Source: Ferruginibacter sp. HRS2-29
GTDB lineage: Bacteria > Bacteroidota > Bacteroidia > Chitinophagales > Chitinophagaceae
Length of the DNA: 64,000 bases
Direction: 5' to 3'
NCBI RefSeq assembly: GCF_024343615.1
Contig: NZ_RJUB01000001.1
Span: forward strand, 62,001-126,000
The notes under the pieces are model-generated. The model was not told the origin of the DNA. It made no database searches and saw only the letters and a program-made list of their open reading frames with translations. The position numbers and the translations under genes were made by a program. This document shows positions 62,994 to 64,000 of this stretch, piece after piece. Every line of letters begins with the position of its first letter. Positions within the stretch are counted from its first letter, which is position 1.

Positions 62994-63749
62994 TTACGCG
63001 AAATATGTACCACCATTGATCTCCACGCTTTCTCCATTGATGAATGAAGAAGCATCGCCTGCCAGGTAAACTACCAGGTCGCCTACTTCAGCAGCATTTC
63101 CTTCCCGGCGCAAAGGTGTGGCAGCAGCCACATTAGTCCTGATCTCCGGCCTGGTAAACGTATCGTGGAAAGTAGTGTTGATCATGCCCGGCGAAACGCA
63201 ATTGACGCGGATACCTTTGGGGCCCAGTTCTTTTGCAAGCCCTCTTGTCATGGTCAGCACACCGCCTTTTGCAGTTGCGTAGGCAAGCGCCCCGCCGCCG
63301 CCGCCATCACGTGCCGCCTGCGAAGCGAAGTTTACGATAGCGCCACCTTCGGTCATAAATGGAACGGTAGCACGGGTAACGAGGTAGGCCGATTTAAGGT
63401 TTACATCCATCACTGCATCCCAGAATTCTTCATCCAGTTCCGCCAGTGGTTTTCTTCCCAGGATCCCGCCGGCAACATTTACCAATATATGTACCTTATC
63501 GCCAAACACCGTTGTGCAGGCTTCTACCACGGCTTTTACATCCGCAGCTTTTGTCATATCACCCTGCACAATGATCGCTTCGCCACCTGCATCCGTAATG
63601 ATGTCCAGCGTTTCTTCCGCCAGTTCTTTATTACCAAAATAATTGATGCAGACTTTTGCACCCTGTTGTGCCAGTTTGATGGAAACCTGGCGGCCGATGT
63701 CCCTTGCACCACCTGTAACTATGGCCACTTTACCTGTCATTGAACTCAT
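62994..63749 (-). CDS. SDR oxidoreductase, probable DEH reductase
   Basis: The 251-residue protein has the classical SDR layout: cofactor loop VTGGARDIGRQ, NVAGG, catalytic Ser in NFASQAARD, YATAK (Tyr-x-x-x-Lys) and INGESVEINGGTYF. It is the first gene of the operon, next to PL17 and KdgF. There it most likely reduces 4-deoxy-L-erythro-5-hexoseulose uronate (DEH) to 2-keto-3-deoxygluconate. An internal ATG three codons on (MTGKVAIVTGG) is an equally plausible start. The kinase and aldolase that would complete the pathway are not in the window. Confidence 0.88.
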   Translation of the reverse strand: MSSMTGKVAIVTGGARDIGRQVSIKLAQQGAKVCINYFGNKELAEETLDIITDAGGEAIIVQGDMTKAADVKAVVEACTTVFGDKVHILVNVAGGILGRKPLAELDEEFWDAVMDVNLKSAYLVTRATVPFMTEGGAIVNFASQAARDGGGGGALAYATAKGGVLTMTRGLAKELGPKGIRVNCVSPGMINTTFHDTFTRPEIRTNVAAATPLRREGNAAEVGDLVVYLAGDASSFINGESVEINGGTYFA

Positions 63750-64000
63750 GCTTATATATTTTTATGTATGAAGTAATGGTTGTGCGTAGGTTGCTTTTTG
63801 ATGAACCCTTTAGGTTCAGGCGAGATATTACAAAAACTTTTATTCTCTTCAATGGCAATTTTAGCAATGTAATATTAACCTGAATTACCATCGCACAGAT
63901 TTTTAGCCCGTTTCAAAATATCTAATTATTTGATTAATAGCTTAGATTAATTCTAACGAAATCGCTTGAAACTTTCACAGGATAGAAATATTTAGGGCGG
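63750..64000. other. Upstream region of the alginate operon, no gene seen
   Basis: This AT-rich stretch should hold the operon promoter. I find no clean TAnnTTTG on the minus strand. A small hairpin GAACCCTTTAGGTTC lies at 63804-63818. No open frame of gene-like composition reaches the window edge. Confidence 0.4.

Overview
The window comes from a member of the Bacteroidota, most likely an aerobic Chitinophagaceae-type organism. The evidence is a SusC/SusD pair, two secreted proteins with type IX secretion (T9SS) C-terminal sorting domains, Bacteroidota-type promoters (-7 box TAnnTTTG, sometimes with an upstream TTTG), DUF3810, a long S1 protein, and oxygen-dependent heme and homogentisate enzymes. 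Assignment below phylum is inference.

Layout. 1-14 kb holds housekeeping and stress genes: two tRNA-Leu, an orphan sensor kinase, a DUF2130 protein, an M90-like peptidase, a phosphopantetheinyl transferase, dCTP deaminase, a beta-lactamase-fold hydrolase, TspO, DUF3810, the yceD-rpmF-plsX cluster, a ClC channel, and an Ada-like/AlkB-like DNA alkylation repair pair. 14-25.6 kb is an almost complete heme pathway. On the minus strand, transcribed in this order, are hemA, hemC, hemD, hemE, hemF, hemB and hemL; hemH and hemJ are divergent on the plus strand. Together they cover glutamyl-tRNA to protoheme. 25.6-47.5 kb is mixed: proline dehydrogenase, thioesterase, acyltransferase, a giant T9SS adhesin-like protein, rpsA, homogentisate dioxygenase, rpe, a TonB-dependent receptor and PhoH. 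47.7-63.7 kb is a ten-gene minus-strand alginate-type polysaccharide utilization operon: DEH-reductase-like SDR, PL17 lyase, KdgF, beta-helix protein, hexuronate-type MFS, T9SS MBG protein, alginate-lyase-superfamily protein, SusC, SusD and an esterase.

The most unusual feature is the intergenic DNA. Many gaps carry tandem arrays of 7-9 nt units (GTGAATA, TGATGTA, AATTCGT, TTAATTC, GTTCAAG, CTAAACT, AATTCGTGT families), often as inverted pairs around a short core. Arrays start at, and often supply, stop codons of upstream genes, and several abut start codons. One copy, with perfect 35-bp terminal inverted repeats, carries a four-helix-bundle (S23/IVS-like) protein gene and sits exactly between hemH and hemJ. 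Another pair of arms of the same family lies in frame inside hemC. A ~265-bp nested palindrome lies between rpe and its neighbour. I interpret these as a family of small mobile palindromic elements whose candidate mobilizing or RNA-binding partner is the four-helix-bundle protein. The repeats and their positions are seen directly; the mobility is inference.
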